In this document: piece by piece, positions 12,510 through 21,524 of the stretch | Numbering within the stretch: the stretch's first letter is position 1 | Layout of the letters: each line of letters opens with the position of its first letter | NCBI GenBank assembly: GCA_034509495.1 | Contig: CM067509.1 | Coordinates: forward strand, 6,596,788-6,660,787 | Reading direction: 5' to 3' | Source: Acestrorhynchus altus | Taxonomy: Eukaryota; Chordata; Actinopteri; Characiformes; Acestrorhynchidae | DNA length: 64,000 bases | Notes under the pieces: generated by a model | Databases searched by the model: none | What the model was told of the DNA's origin: nothing | What the model saw: the letters and a program-made list of their open reading frames with translations, nothing else | Program-made: the position numbers and the translations under genes

Positions 12510-14127
12510 AATTCATTCTGTAGGTAAGGACAGTGTAGTCCAAAGATCATCCAAAAAAGTGAATTCTGGGAGTGCTCATAATCTGGAAGATGTTATCTAT
12601 ATGAGGTTATGAGGAATAAAATTAACACGCTGTTCAAGGCTGTTAAAATTCATTACATCATTTCTTTTTACAGGAAAAGGTAGTAAATTGATTTACGTCT
12701 GAATAGAAGAGGTTTCTAAGATAAAAGTCTGAGTCAGAATAAAGGAACAAGACACTTCGATTCACTTTGTTACATCTGCTTTTCCTGTTGTTCGTTTCTT
12801 AGATGTAGTTTGTGTGTTGATGGTTTCGGTTTCTACGGTTACGTCTGAAAAAATGGGACCGTTGTGAAAAAGTTTGTTCATGTTTTCATAAAAAGTCATT
12901 TAGTGTCAGTTTTTCATTTCATTTTTTACTGTTTATCGTGCAGCTCGTGAACATCAGAAACCCAGAATCTAAAATAAAATAAATATTTAATTTCAAGTTG
13001 GACTAAATGACTAATCAGACTAAAAATCACTTTAAATGTAATGAATTTATCTTCCGGCCGGTCAGTTGAATTGTGTGGTGTGATCTTGGTCATCTTTGTC
13101 TATTAATTATTAATTATTAATTATTAATTCTGTTTTGTCTTTTCGTTTTCAGGCCCGGAAAATTGCACAGGCCGGTCAGCAGTTTGCACGTTCACAGCTG
13201 ACGGGCGACAAAATATTCTGTTACTACTTCAAACTCTTCCAGGTAACGACCCTTAATGTGTGTTTCTGACCAATTAATTATATAATGAATAAAAATCCAG
13301 TTTCCTTGTGAGGATGAAGTTCAGACCCTCTGTCCTGACACCTGTTTCTCCTCCTTCGTCTGAAATAACGTCAGTGAGATGTTTCTAGAACCGTCTACCG
13401 TCTCTGACATCGACTGGAAGAACGACGTTCCCACTCCTCCATGCGGAATTCTTTCAGCTCTGTGATGTTTCAGCGTCAGTCTTTGTACAGACGCTCTTCC
13501 GTTCTCCTCAAACCCCCTCTGATACCATAAAGATCTCATAGTGGTTTCTGTGATGGAGAGATCTCCACACCCTGCTGCAGCAGAGCAGCTCCACACCATC
13601 ACACTCCCACTACCATGTTTCACAGCTGCTATGAGCTTCTGCTCAAATGTCTTTGGGTACTGCGTCCAAATAGTTCAGCTTTGGATTCATCTGTCCAAAA
13701 CACATTGTTCCAGACGTCCTGCTCTTTGTCTAGATGTTCTCTGGAGAACTTTACTCTTCTGATGTTTTTAGGGTTTTGGCGTTTTTTTTTCAGTTTGGGC
13801 TGAATTTCAGCAAACAAAAGCAAACCGAACTGGTCCTCTGAAGTCCTCTCTAATGATAGTCGGATCATTTGCAGCTACTTTTCTGCTGCTGATTCTAATT
13901 TTCGGTATTTATTTAGTAATAAATGTTTGTGTTTTTGGTTTTTAAAGTTTTAAATATGAACAGAATGCAGTTTAACATCTGAGCATCCGTTCTCTTCCAT
14001 TTCCTGTTGCTCTTCTTATCGGTGTGTGTATTTAACCATATCTAATCTCCCATCTCCACCCGTCAGTTTTATGTGAACAAACTCAAGGACACAGTAGACC
14101 AGGGTTAATTAACGCAGAGTCACGTCG

Positions 14128-14207
<80 letters not shown>

Positions 14208-15172
14208 ATATTTATCCACATTATTGTTGCACATATTGTCCGTTGTCATACACGCTTGTGGACTTCCTTCCTCATTAATCCATTCAGCTACTTTAAGCTG
14301 CACCCATTGCTGACACAGATGTGCAAATGCACACACAGCTTGTCTAATCCCTGTAGAGAAGTGCTGCCAATAGAATAGAGCTCTGAACCGATTGGCACCA
14401 TGTCTAATGCCAGGCGTGGGTGAATGGGGTTTAACGCCCCCCAGCATTGAGCTGTGGAGCTGTGAAGCGGTGTTCTCTGGAATGATGGAGCTCCATCCAG
14501 CACTGAATACAATCAAATACTCAAAGCAATGTTCCAGAATCTAGGAGCAAGTCTCCCTGGACAGAAGAGAAAACCAAAATCAGGATACACTCATTGTGAG
14601 AGCTGGTCTTGTTAACTGTGCACCATTCCCGCCCACATAAACGGTATTCCAGACAGCTTCCTTTAAAATCCAGCTCAGCTTTTTCCTCTTTGTCTTCGGT
14701 CGTCCTCGCACAGCGTGGCCTTAACGCTGTTCTCTCCGCGACTGCTTTATGATGGTCTATAACCACAAAACAGCAAACATTAATCTCCTCAAAGCACGCT
14801 TATGAAACGCTGTGTACGTTTGAGGTGCGGAGGTCAGGATGGCTGTAGCTTCCTGAAGTTTATACGTCAAGAATCTTGTGTGGGCACCGCTGAGTCACAG
14901 TGTTTAAGAAAGTGGTTTAAAGCTGAGCGTCTACCTGTAATTAACTCTATTTAACATTAGAATAACCCAAAATAAACGTAAAGTCAGCGTCAGTGAGAGC
15001 GTCTACCTGTAATTAACTCTATATAACATTAGAATAAACCCAAATAAACAGTCAGAGTAAAGTCAGTGTCAGTGAGTCAATTCAGAAGAAGCAATGAATG
15101 AGCAGGTGTCCCAATACTTTTGACCATGTTGTATAAAAAAATCAAATCTTGAATGCTTTCTGATTTTACCTA

Positions 15173-15231
<59 letters not shown>

Positions 15232-16525
15232 CTGTAGGAGTACGCGAAGCTGCAGATAACTGAACCTAAAGTCCGTGATGGCATGGAGCTGGTTGAGCAG
15301 CCCAAGGATGATCTTTTCCCGTGCTACTGCCACAGAAACCAGGTGTGTGACACGGTAACAAAAGAAGTGCTCTACTGGAGGAAGACCCGTATTCCCAGTT
15401 CCCTTTCAACACTTACTTTAATGAAGGTGTGACTATATAAACTGGATCATGTGAGCTGCTGATGGACCTGAACACCTCCATACAGTGTCTACAGTGTACT
15501 GAGAAGATCAGCTCCCAAACCTGTACTCTAGTGACAGTGTTCTCCTGACCAACAGCACATTCTGACAACTGACTTAATTTGTTAATTACAGGTAGACGCT
15601 CTCACTGACCACTGACTTTGTTTATTTGGGTTTATTCTAATGTTATATAGAGTTAATTACAGGTAGACGCTCTCACTGACGCTGACTTTACGTTTATTTG
15701 GGTTTATTCTAATGTTATATAGAGTTAATTACAGGTAGACGCTCTCACTGACGCTGACTTTATGTTTATTTGGGTTTATTCTAATGTTATATAGAGTTAA
15801 TTACAGGTAGACGCTCTCACTGACACTGACTTTATGTTTATTTGGGTTTATTCTAATGTTATATAGAGTTAATTACAGGTAGACGCCCTCACTGACGCTG
15901 ACTTTACGTTTATTTGGGTTTATTCTAATGTTATATAGAGTTAATTACAGGTAGACGCTCTCACTGACGCTGACTTTATGTTTATTTGGGTTTATTCTAA
16001 TGTTATATAGAGTTAATTACAGGTAGACACTCTCACTGACGCTGTATATTTGGGTTTATTCTGATGTTATATATTGTGATATATACTGTGAGGTGTGATG
16101 TGCAGTCGTACAGCAGCGATGGTGAACTCTGATCATTACACTCGGTTCTGAGAATGAATGTCTGCTCAGTAAACTGAACAGAAGTGACCACTGATCACCG
16201 GCTGTTGCTGTCGCTGTGTCCAGTTATAAACGGTGTTTATTAAGAAGCAGATGGTTTTATTCTCCACATAAACCGATTGTACGTTGACATTTTACAGCCG
16301 TTTTATGTCGTTATGATCAGATCAGATCAGTCCGATTGCTTTTGATCCAGCTGCGGTAACACGTCGCCTGTCTTTACGGCCGTTGTCCCACAAACCCGTG
16401 ACTCTTTAAGCTCACAGGTGGACATGCAGTGGAAATGGACATGATTTGATTGATTGATTGATTGATTGATTGAGAGGTTTTTTCCTGTTGTGTGTTTGTT
16501 TGTTTAGGTCAGAGATGAGCTCTGA
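8743..16525 (+). CDS. poglut2: Protein O-glucosyltransferase 2 (KDELC1), ER luminal
   Basis: POGLUT2 transfers glucose from UDP-glucose to a serine in EGF repeats of Notch and fibrillin-type proteins in the ER. Ten coding exons: 8743-8909, 10045-10250, 10453-10658, 10786-10863, 11299-11471, 11790-12027, 12239-12448, 13153-13242, 15238-15342 and 16508-16525; 1491 nt, 496 aa (human about 502). The start is chosen for its signal peptide (MLTALLLWLCSSAVG). A filamin-like domain follows (LPARFFFIQAADKTG to VAKSPYVLKG), then the CAP10/GT90 domain (RFGQRQSLCHY, FVNLGDWPLEK, PIFSWCGS, WRGRDSRKERL, DGTVAAYRLPYLLAGDS, GQQFARSQL). The tail CHRNQVRDEL is an ER-retrieval signal; the last exon encodes only VRDEL and the stop. 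Intron 7 starts inside a GT repeat. Tandem with tex30, as in human 13q33. Confidence 0.96.
8990..9093. repeat. Inverted repeat (TCCACCTTAAA core) in poglut2 intron 1
   Basis: Left arm 8990-9014 and right arm 9068-9093 are reverse complements over about 25 nt with one mismatch (GGAACTCTC...TCCACCTTAAA). The loop is very GC-rich. The left core begins 95 bp after the exon 1 donor. The same core palindrome occurs in intron 1 of kpna3 and spryd7. Confidence 0.85.
9479..9562 (-). mobile_element. tRNA-derived SINE fragment
   Basis: On the minus strand this matches the copies at 26783 and 56797: a variable GTTCGA-like B-box zone, then the conserved phrase around TGAACTGGCAGGACATGAC. Only the tRNA-like half remains. 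It lies in poglut2 intron 1. Confidence 0.6.
10993..11007 (+). promoter_or_regulatory. CTCF-like motif TCAGCAGGGGGCAGC
   Basis: Close match to the CTCF core CCAGCAGGGGGCGC with changes at flanking positions; it lies in poglut2 intron 4. Confidence 0.4.
12449..12502 (+). repeat. (GT)n microsatellite that contains the poglut2 intron 7 donor
   Basis: The exon ends GATGAAGAG at 12448 and the intron begins immediately as an uninterrupted GT repeat. The donor GT is therefore the first unit of the microsatellite, with GTGTGT instead of GTRAGT at +1 to +6. Confidence 0.9.
13320..13870 (-). mobile_element. Degenerate Tc1-like transposase fragment
   Basis: On the minus strand, in two frames, typical Tc1/mariner transposase phrases appear: WNNVFWTDESKAELFGR, GSGSVMVW and MRSLWYQ. 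Frameshifts and stops separate them, so the copy is dead. It lies in poglut2 intron 8, antisense to the gene. Confidence 0.85.
14110..14206. repeat. Long (CA)n microsatellite
   Basis: A nearly pure CA repeat from about 14130 to 14204 in poglut2 intron 8, followed directly by a MITE. Confidence 0.9.
14277..14520 (-). mobile_element. Foldback MITE, family A (TGTGCATTTGCACATCTGTG)
   Basis: Contains the family landmarks in reverse orientation: GCTGACACAGATGTGCAAAT, CACACAGCTTGTCTA, CTGCCAATAG and TGGAATGATGGAGCTCC. The same element recurs across the window. No coding capacity is seen. Confidence 0.7.
14926..15075 (-). repeat. Two inverted copies of a 72-bp repeat upstream of poglut2 exon 9
   Basis: Two tandem units (GCGTCTACCTGTAATTAACT..., AACATTAGAATAA..., AGTCAG(C/T)GTCAGTGAG) are the reverse complement of the 72-bp unit arrayed at 15584-16075. 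They lie about 160 bp before exon 9. Confidence 0.85.
15176..15228 (+). repeat. (GT)n just upstream of the poglut2 exon 9 acceptor
   Basis: A 50-nt GT tract ends 9 nt before the exon at 15238, leaving only CCCCTGTAG between. The microsatellite takes the place of a polypyrimidine tract. Confidence 0.9.
15584..16075 (+). repeat. 72-bp minisatellite, about seven copies, in poglut2 intron 9
   Basis: Unit landmark GGTAGACGCTCTCACTGAC recurs at 15591, 15662, 15734, 15806, 15878, 15950 and 16022, i.e. every 72 bp (first step 71). Units share TTTATTTGGGTTTATTCTAA and TTATATAGAGTTAATTACAG. The last unit is degenerate. Confidence 0.95.
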
Positions 16526-16670
16526 GCGTCCACTCCTGGGGTCATAAAGTAACTGCCTTCCGACACATTCCCAAGTGCACATCTTACCGGTCACTTCCAG
16601 CACCTTGTGTTTTCAATGACTGAATATTTCTTACTGGTTATTTATAGAAGCTGATCTTTTTAATCCTGAC

Positions 16671-16676
16671 ATTAAA
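16671..16676 (+). terminator. Possible poly(A) signal ATTAAA for poglut2
   Basis: ATTAAA lies about 145 nt after the poglut2 stop. No better hexamer is seen before tex30. Confidence 0.3.
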
Positions 16677-17702
16677 CGTACGACTTTGTAAACCGATGGA
16701 ACTGGGTGTTTTATTTCTCCGACAAAGTGAGCGCGGGGGACTTCCAGGTAAGTCGAGGAGAAGTGGACGGTGGTCCGGTGGGGTGGGGAGAGGTCACATT
16801 TAGGTTTATAATGTTTAGACCCTCTTAACCAGAGCATCCTAGAGCAGTGCTTCGTTGTCCAGTTAGAAAATATCCCAGTTAGTGTGAAGGACGGCGGGTC
16901 AGACCAAGCCGTACTTGACCTTAAAGGGCTCTGGGTCGCCATCAGGACTGGTCTGTTCTTATGGACACACTTACTACTGTTGAATATCCATTGCCTTCAG
17001 AGGTGCTTGATTAGTTGAATGAGATGGAACCTCCAGGCTTGAAGATCTTCAGGAGGACGTTGGTCAACTGCTGTGGACTAGCACTGGGTGGTGTGACTGA
17101 AACACTCTGGATAGGTTTAAGAGAACGAGGTTATTCCACCAGATGGTGTGACTCCAGAGACAGCAGGGGTATTAAGGGAACCTAACACACCTCTGGCCAT
17201 AGGTCAAAGGTCAGAACACCAAACGGTCAGGTATCTGTAGCTTCATGGGAGGTGATTTACACTCCACTTGGTGCTCTTTCCTGATACCGTTGCCTTTGGA
17301 GGGGTTGGGATAAGCCTAGAACTGGAGCACAAGGATGACATTCAGACTGGTGAGGAGACCAGTCTGGTGAGGAAGGAGAGCAGCTGAGACCAGACTGGTG
17401 TGGATTGGTGTTTGGAAACAGCGTGTCTTCTCTTCCCTCACCATCATCTCCTGACTTCACGATGAAGCTGAACAGAGTGAACTAGTGCATCTCAGAACAT
17501 CAGAACATGGTTATAAAGATACGTGATCAGAATTATATTAATAAGGTAAACGGTCATTTTATCAGTTTGGCTTAAATATTGAGAATCTCAGAATGATATT
17601 TTAATTCATACTGGAACAGATTAATAATCTCAGAATCAACTTTAAAGTAAAAAGTTATGAATATAAAAGGCTTTTGAATGAAACGAGTTCAGCTCTTCCT
17701 CC

Positions 17703-17717
17703 CCACAAGGGGGCAGT
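17703..17717 (+). promoter_or_regulatory. CTCF-consensus motif CCACAAGGGGGCAGT
   Basis: Good match to CCA(C/G)NAGGGGGC(A/G)(G/C), centred about 28 bp before the tex30 ATG, so probably in its promoter or 5' UTR. Confidence 0.5.
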
Positions 17718-17738
17718 AAACAGTGTGAGTGAGTGAAG

Positions 17739-17828
17739 ATGGCTGTTAGGCAGGTAGGAGATGTTTTAACAGGACAGTCCTATAAATTGAGTATGAAGTT
17801 ATGAGTGTGTTGTGAGAGTGTTTGATTT

Positions 17829-17863
<35 letters not shown>

Positions 17864-20519
17864 GTTTCTGTTGTGTGTTAGAGTGTTTGTTGTGAGAGTG
17901 TGTTGTGACTGTTTGTTGTGGGTTTGTTGTGTGTTGTGACTGTTGTGAGTGTGTGTTTGTTGTGGGTTTGTGTGTGTTTTGTGAGTGTGTTTTGTGAGTG
18001 TTGTGAATGGGTTTGTGTGTGTTTTGTGAGTGTGTGTTGTTGTGAGAGTATGTTCTGACTGACTGTATGGGCATAAATGGTTTTGCTGTTTAAAGGGAAA
18101 TTGGCTTCATGGTTACAATCACAGACCAAAGGGTCAAAGGTCACTTTTCAGACACCTTAAGGAAACCCAGCAGATGTGTCTAGAATCGGTTAAAGGTCCC
18201 ACATTAATCCTTCTGGATCCTTGATGTCCACTCCTGAGGAAAACAACAAACCTGGAACCACATAAATACACCAGGAAGTAACTGAAGGTTTCTGTGGTTC
18301 GTGTCCAGAACATGTTTGGTGGTGTTGTTTGCTCATCCTAAATTTAGATGTTGGACATGAACAGTTAATGCCTGAAAATATTGTCTCTCATTGTGTCCAG
18401 GGTGGAGACCCTGAGCTGTTTCTTCATGTTTGTTTTTTCTCCAGGAGAATGTGGCCATTCCATTCGGTACTAAAGTACTGGACAGTGTTCTGACCATTCC
18501 TGAGGTGGACGCTGTGAAGACAGCACTTGTCCTCACACATGGAGCAGGAGGGGACATGAATCTAAAGGCCCTGCGGGCTCTGGCCAGCAGCACAGCCGCC
18601 TCCGGGGTCCTGTGTCTCCGGTTCACCTGTAAAGGTCTGAACCTCACCTACAGGGTGCGGGCGTTCCAGGCAGTGGTGGTAAGTGGAGGACACCGTGCAG
18701 TGAGTCATTGCTCTCCAGTTCACTGATGCTCAGCTTGCTTGGCTTTCTGTTCACAGGAGTACCTGAGGAACGTGGAGAGGTTCTCGCTGAGTAATGTTTT
18801 CCTGGCTGGTGAGTGATCTGCAGTGGTGAATGTTTTACAGCAGACACGTGAGGAACCTTCTTTGGAGTTATCACATTCATTATCCAAAATATAGCTTTCC
18901 CCAGAACGAAGTGTGGGACTGCCGTTCTCTTGGAAGTTCATCTGAATTAAGGAGCCACCTTAAATTCTGCAGAGAACCCTAAGCTGAAGGAATCATGTTA
19001 GGTGGTTCTTTTGAGTTTTTTGAAGTACCATCCATTAAAAGGAACCTCAATTGATATGTTAAAGAATGTTTCACTATTTTTTTGATGTTGTTTTTTAAGA
19101 ACCATGAAACTGAAGATCTTAAAGGGTCCACTTTAGGTTCTCCCAAGAATCTGAAATTAATTTTTTTTTGTTAAAGAGCTTTAAAGCAACACCCGTTAAA
19201 ATTATATTTTAGGAAAGACAATTGGTACCCTAAGTAGAGTTCCGTAACATTTAGTGGAGACTTAAGGAGCCATCCATTAAAAGGTTTTCACTGTAAGGAA
19301 CTTGATGGAACTGAACATGGTGCAGAGCCTTCTGTCCAGTAAAAGTGCGTCTGTGTGTCTCAGGTCGTTCTATGGGTGCTCGAGCCGCCGTGGCTTTGGG
19401 CAGACAGCTGAGTGCTGCTGACGAGAGCGCTGTACAAGGCCTGGTGTGTGTGTCCTTCCCTTTACATCCTCCAGGACAAACTCACGCACACGTTAAGCGC
19501 AGTGAAGACCTCAGAGCACTGTCCCACGTCCCCGTGCTCTTTGTATCCGGAACTGCTGACAACATGTGTGAGCGGGTGAGTGTCCGCCAACGCTGTCACT
19601 GGTTGCTCACAGCACTTTTAGTAGGTACTGACCACATGCAGGGGTACGCAGTCCCGGTTCTGGAGGTCCTGACTGCTGATCCATTTGCTTTTGTCCCTGT
19701 TCTAACCGACCTTCTAAACCTGGTATTAACAGGTGAACTTGAGCAGGAAACCGAACCGGGCCTGGGAAGACCTGGGAAGACCTGTCTGACCCAGTCGTCT
19801 AGAACGTCTTAATTTCGTATATACAAATATTTGGACACCTGCTTATTCACTGTTTCTTCCGAAACCTGAAATAGTTTCTCCTGCTTTTGTTGGAGTTTGC
19901 TGTGAGAATTTGATTGCATTTAACTACAACAGCATCGGTGAGGTCAGGATGTTGGTTGATGAACCCCAGCTGCCCAACTAATCCTTCTCAGATGTAGTGG
20001 AACACATTCCAGAGAAAACGGTTCCACTGCTCCACAGCTCAATGCTGGGGGTCTTTGTACCACTCCAGGCCACCTGGCATTAGACATGGTTCCAACAGGT
20101 TCACTTTCGGTGTCCTACCTATTGGCAGTGCTTCTACAGGGACTAGACAAGCTGTATGTGCATTTGCGTGTCTGTGTCAGCAATGGGTGCAGCTTAAAGT
20201 AACTGAACGTGTTCATCGGAAGGGGTTTCCATAAACATTTGGACGTCTTGACAAGAGAAACAGATCATCAATGATCCTTCCTAGTGTTAACAAGAAGATT
20301 GAGAAACACGATCACCCGGACCATGGTTCTAATACCTAGAACTTCATTTTTGCTCCTCAGAAACTTCTGGAAGATGTTGTGGAGCAGATGAAGAGCCCAA
20401 GCTCTGTGCACTGGGTGGAGAAGGCCAATCACGGCCTGGCAGTAAAGGGGAGGACTGAGGAGTCGGTGCTGGATGAGGTGAACTCCCGAATCATCACATG
20501 GATTCAGGAGCAGGTCTGA
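17739..20519 (+). CDS. tex30: Testis-expressed protein 30, alpha/beta-hydrolase fold
   Basis: TEX30 is a conserved small alpha/beta-hydrolase-like protein of unknown substrate. Coding exons: 17739-17753, 18445-18678, 18757-18808, 19364-19575 and 20361-20519; 672 nt, 223 aa (human about 227). The first exon is very short (MAVRQ). I chose it because its donor CAG|GTAGGA joins in frame to ENVAIPFGTK, matching the human N-terminus in length. Hydrolase features: the oxyanion-type turn LTHGAGGDMN, the nucleophile elbow GRSMGARA split across exons 3 and 4, the acid region VLFVSGTADNMCE, and the late His in EKANHGLAVKGR. The end is ITWIQEQV. It lies 1.2 kb after poglut2 in the same orientation, as in human 13q33. 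Confidence 0.94.
17796..18060. repeat. GTGT/TTGTG-rich simple-repeat tract in tex30 intron 1
   Basis: A (GT)n core near 17830-17861 is followed by irregular TTGTGAGTGTGTT-type units for about 200 bp. Low complexity; no gene. Confidence 0.8.
19818..20255 (+). mobile_element. Nearly full-length foldback MITE, family A, in tex30 intron 4
   Basis: Starts ACAAATATTTGGACACC and ends near TCCATAAACATTTGGACG, giving imperfect terminal inverted repeats like those of Tc1-type non-autonomous elements. Internal landmarks are GATTGCATTT, TTGGCAGTGCTTCTACAGGG, CTAGACAAGCTGT and TGTGTCAGCAATGGGTG. Non-coding. Confidence 0.7.
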
Positions 20520-20589
20520 AGATGCTCTGCTGCCACAGAACTGTTTGTTCTTTATGTTAAAGAAGAAAGACTGAGCGTCCAGTTTTGTA

Positions 20590-20595
20590 AATAAA
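20590..20595 (+). terminator. Poly(A) signal AATAAA for tex30
   Basis: AATAAA 71 nt after the tex30 stop, in a T-rich context (TTTTGTAAATAAAG). Confidence 0.65.
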
Positions 20596-20869
20596 GAATT
20601 GTTCCTGAGAGGTTCGAAAGTGTACGTTTAGTTAATGTTTTACGGACAGTCGCTTTAATGAGTTACAGAGGTGATCTGGTCGTTTAATAAACTGGTGCTG
20701 AGTCGGCCTGCGCAGCTGGACGACTGGACTGCAGCTGTGAAACACTAATCTTCAGGTAGGATCCACGCTTGACCCTTCAGGAGGTCAGCGACTTGATGTG
20801 CTGAAGTATTCAGTGCAGTGAATATTTAACTTTTATTAAAAAAAAATAAACGTATGACAACACAGTGGA

Positions 20870-21105
20870 TCATCTGTTTCTCTGCAGACTTTATTCTCCT
20901 CCTTTCACCCTGATCTTCAATGATCAGGACCCCACAGGACCACCACAGAGCAGCTATTATGTGGGTGGTGGGTCATTCTCAGCACTGCAGTCACACTGAC
21001 ATGGTGGTGGTGTGTTAGTGTGTGTTGCTGGTAAGAGTGGGTCAGACACAGCAGTGCTGCTGTGTCCACTCACTGTCCACTCCATCAGACACTCCTACCG
21101 AGTTG
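20870..21105 (+). mobile_element. MITE family B fragment
   Basis: Shares landmarks TTCAATGATCAGGACCCCAC, GGTGGTGGGTCATTCTCAG, ACACTGACATGGTGGTGGTG and GACACAGCAGTGCTGCTG with the copies at 38872 and 45480. I recognise this as a very common non-autonomous DNA element of otophysan genomes (from memory). Confidence 0.7.
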
Positions 21106-21440
21106 CTACTGATTTATCGTTGATATTGTATCAAATGTATCGATATTGAGATTGTATCCTATCGTTATTGATATATTGATACTGCACTGATATTAAATCA
21201 TCTCGATACTGATATGATAGTTATTGATATCGAATCAAATTGTATTAATATTGAATCATATCAATACTGTATTATTGATATTAATATTGTATCAGTATTG
21301 ATATTGAATGGTGTCGATACTGATATTGATGTATCGAATTGTATCAATGCCGAATCATCGATATTGATACAGTATCGTTATCGATATCTTGTTGTTATAG
21401 TATCACTATGAAACATTGATATCGTATCGAGGGAGAGTGG
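21105..21440. repeat. Degenerate TATCGATATTGAT tandem repeat
   Basis: About 330 bp built from variants of ATCGATATTGATAT and GTATCAATATTG. It is highly AT-rich, self-complementary at short range and non-coding. Confidence 0.8.
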
Positions 21441-21488
21441 GTGGTATCGCGCACCCCTGCAGTCTGTTTCAGGGTGAAAGCGTAGATC

Positions 21489-21506
21489 TGGCCAGCAGGG
21501 GGCGCC
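21489..21506 (+). promoter_or_regulatory. Perfect CTCF core TGGCCAGCAGGGGGCGCC at nepro
   Basis: Reads as the textbook vertebrate CTCF consensus. It ends 18 bp before the nepro ATG in a CpG-rich stretch, so it lies in the promoter or 5' UTR. Confidence 0.65.
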
Positions 21507-21524
21507 GCGGGCGGTCACAGCAGC

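Noticed and set aside
14066..14106. Exon-like CAG|TTTTATGTGAACAAACTC before a stop in poglut2 intron 8
   Set aside because: poglut2 is complete without it: exon 8 joins exon 9 in frame (KLFQ-EYAKLQ) exactly as in human.
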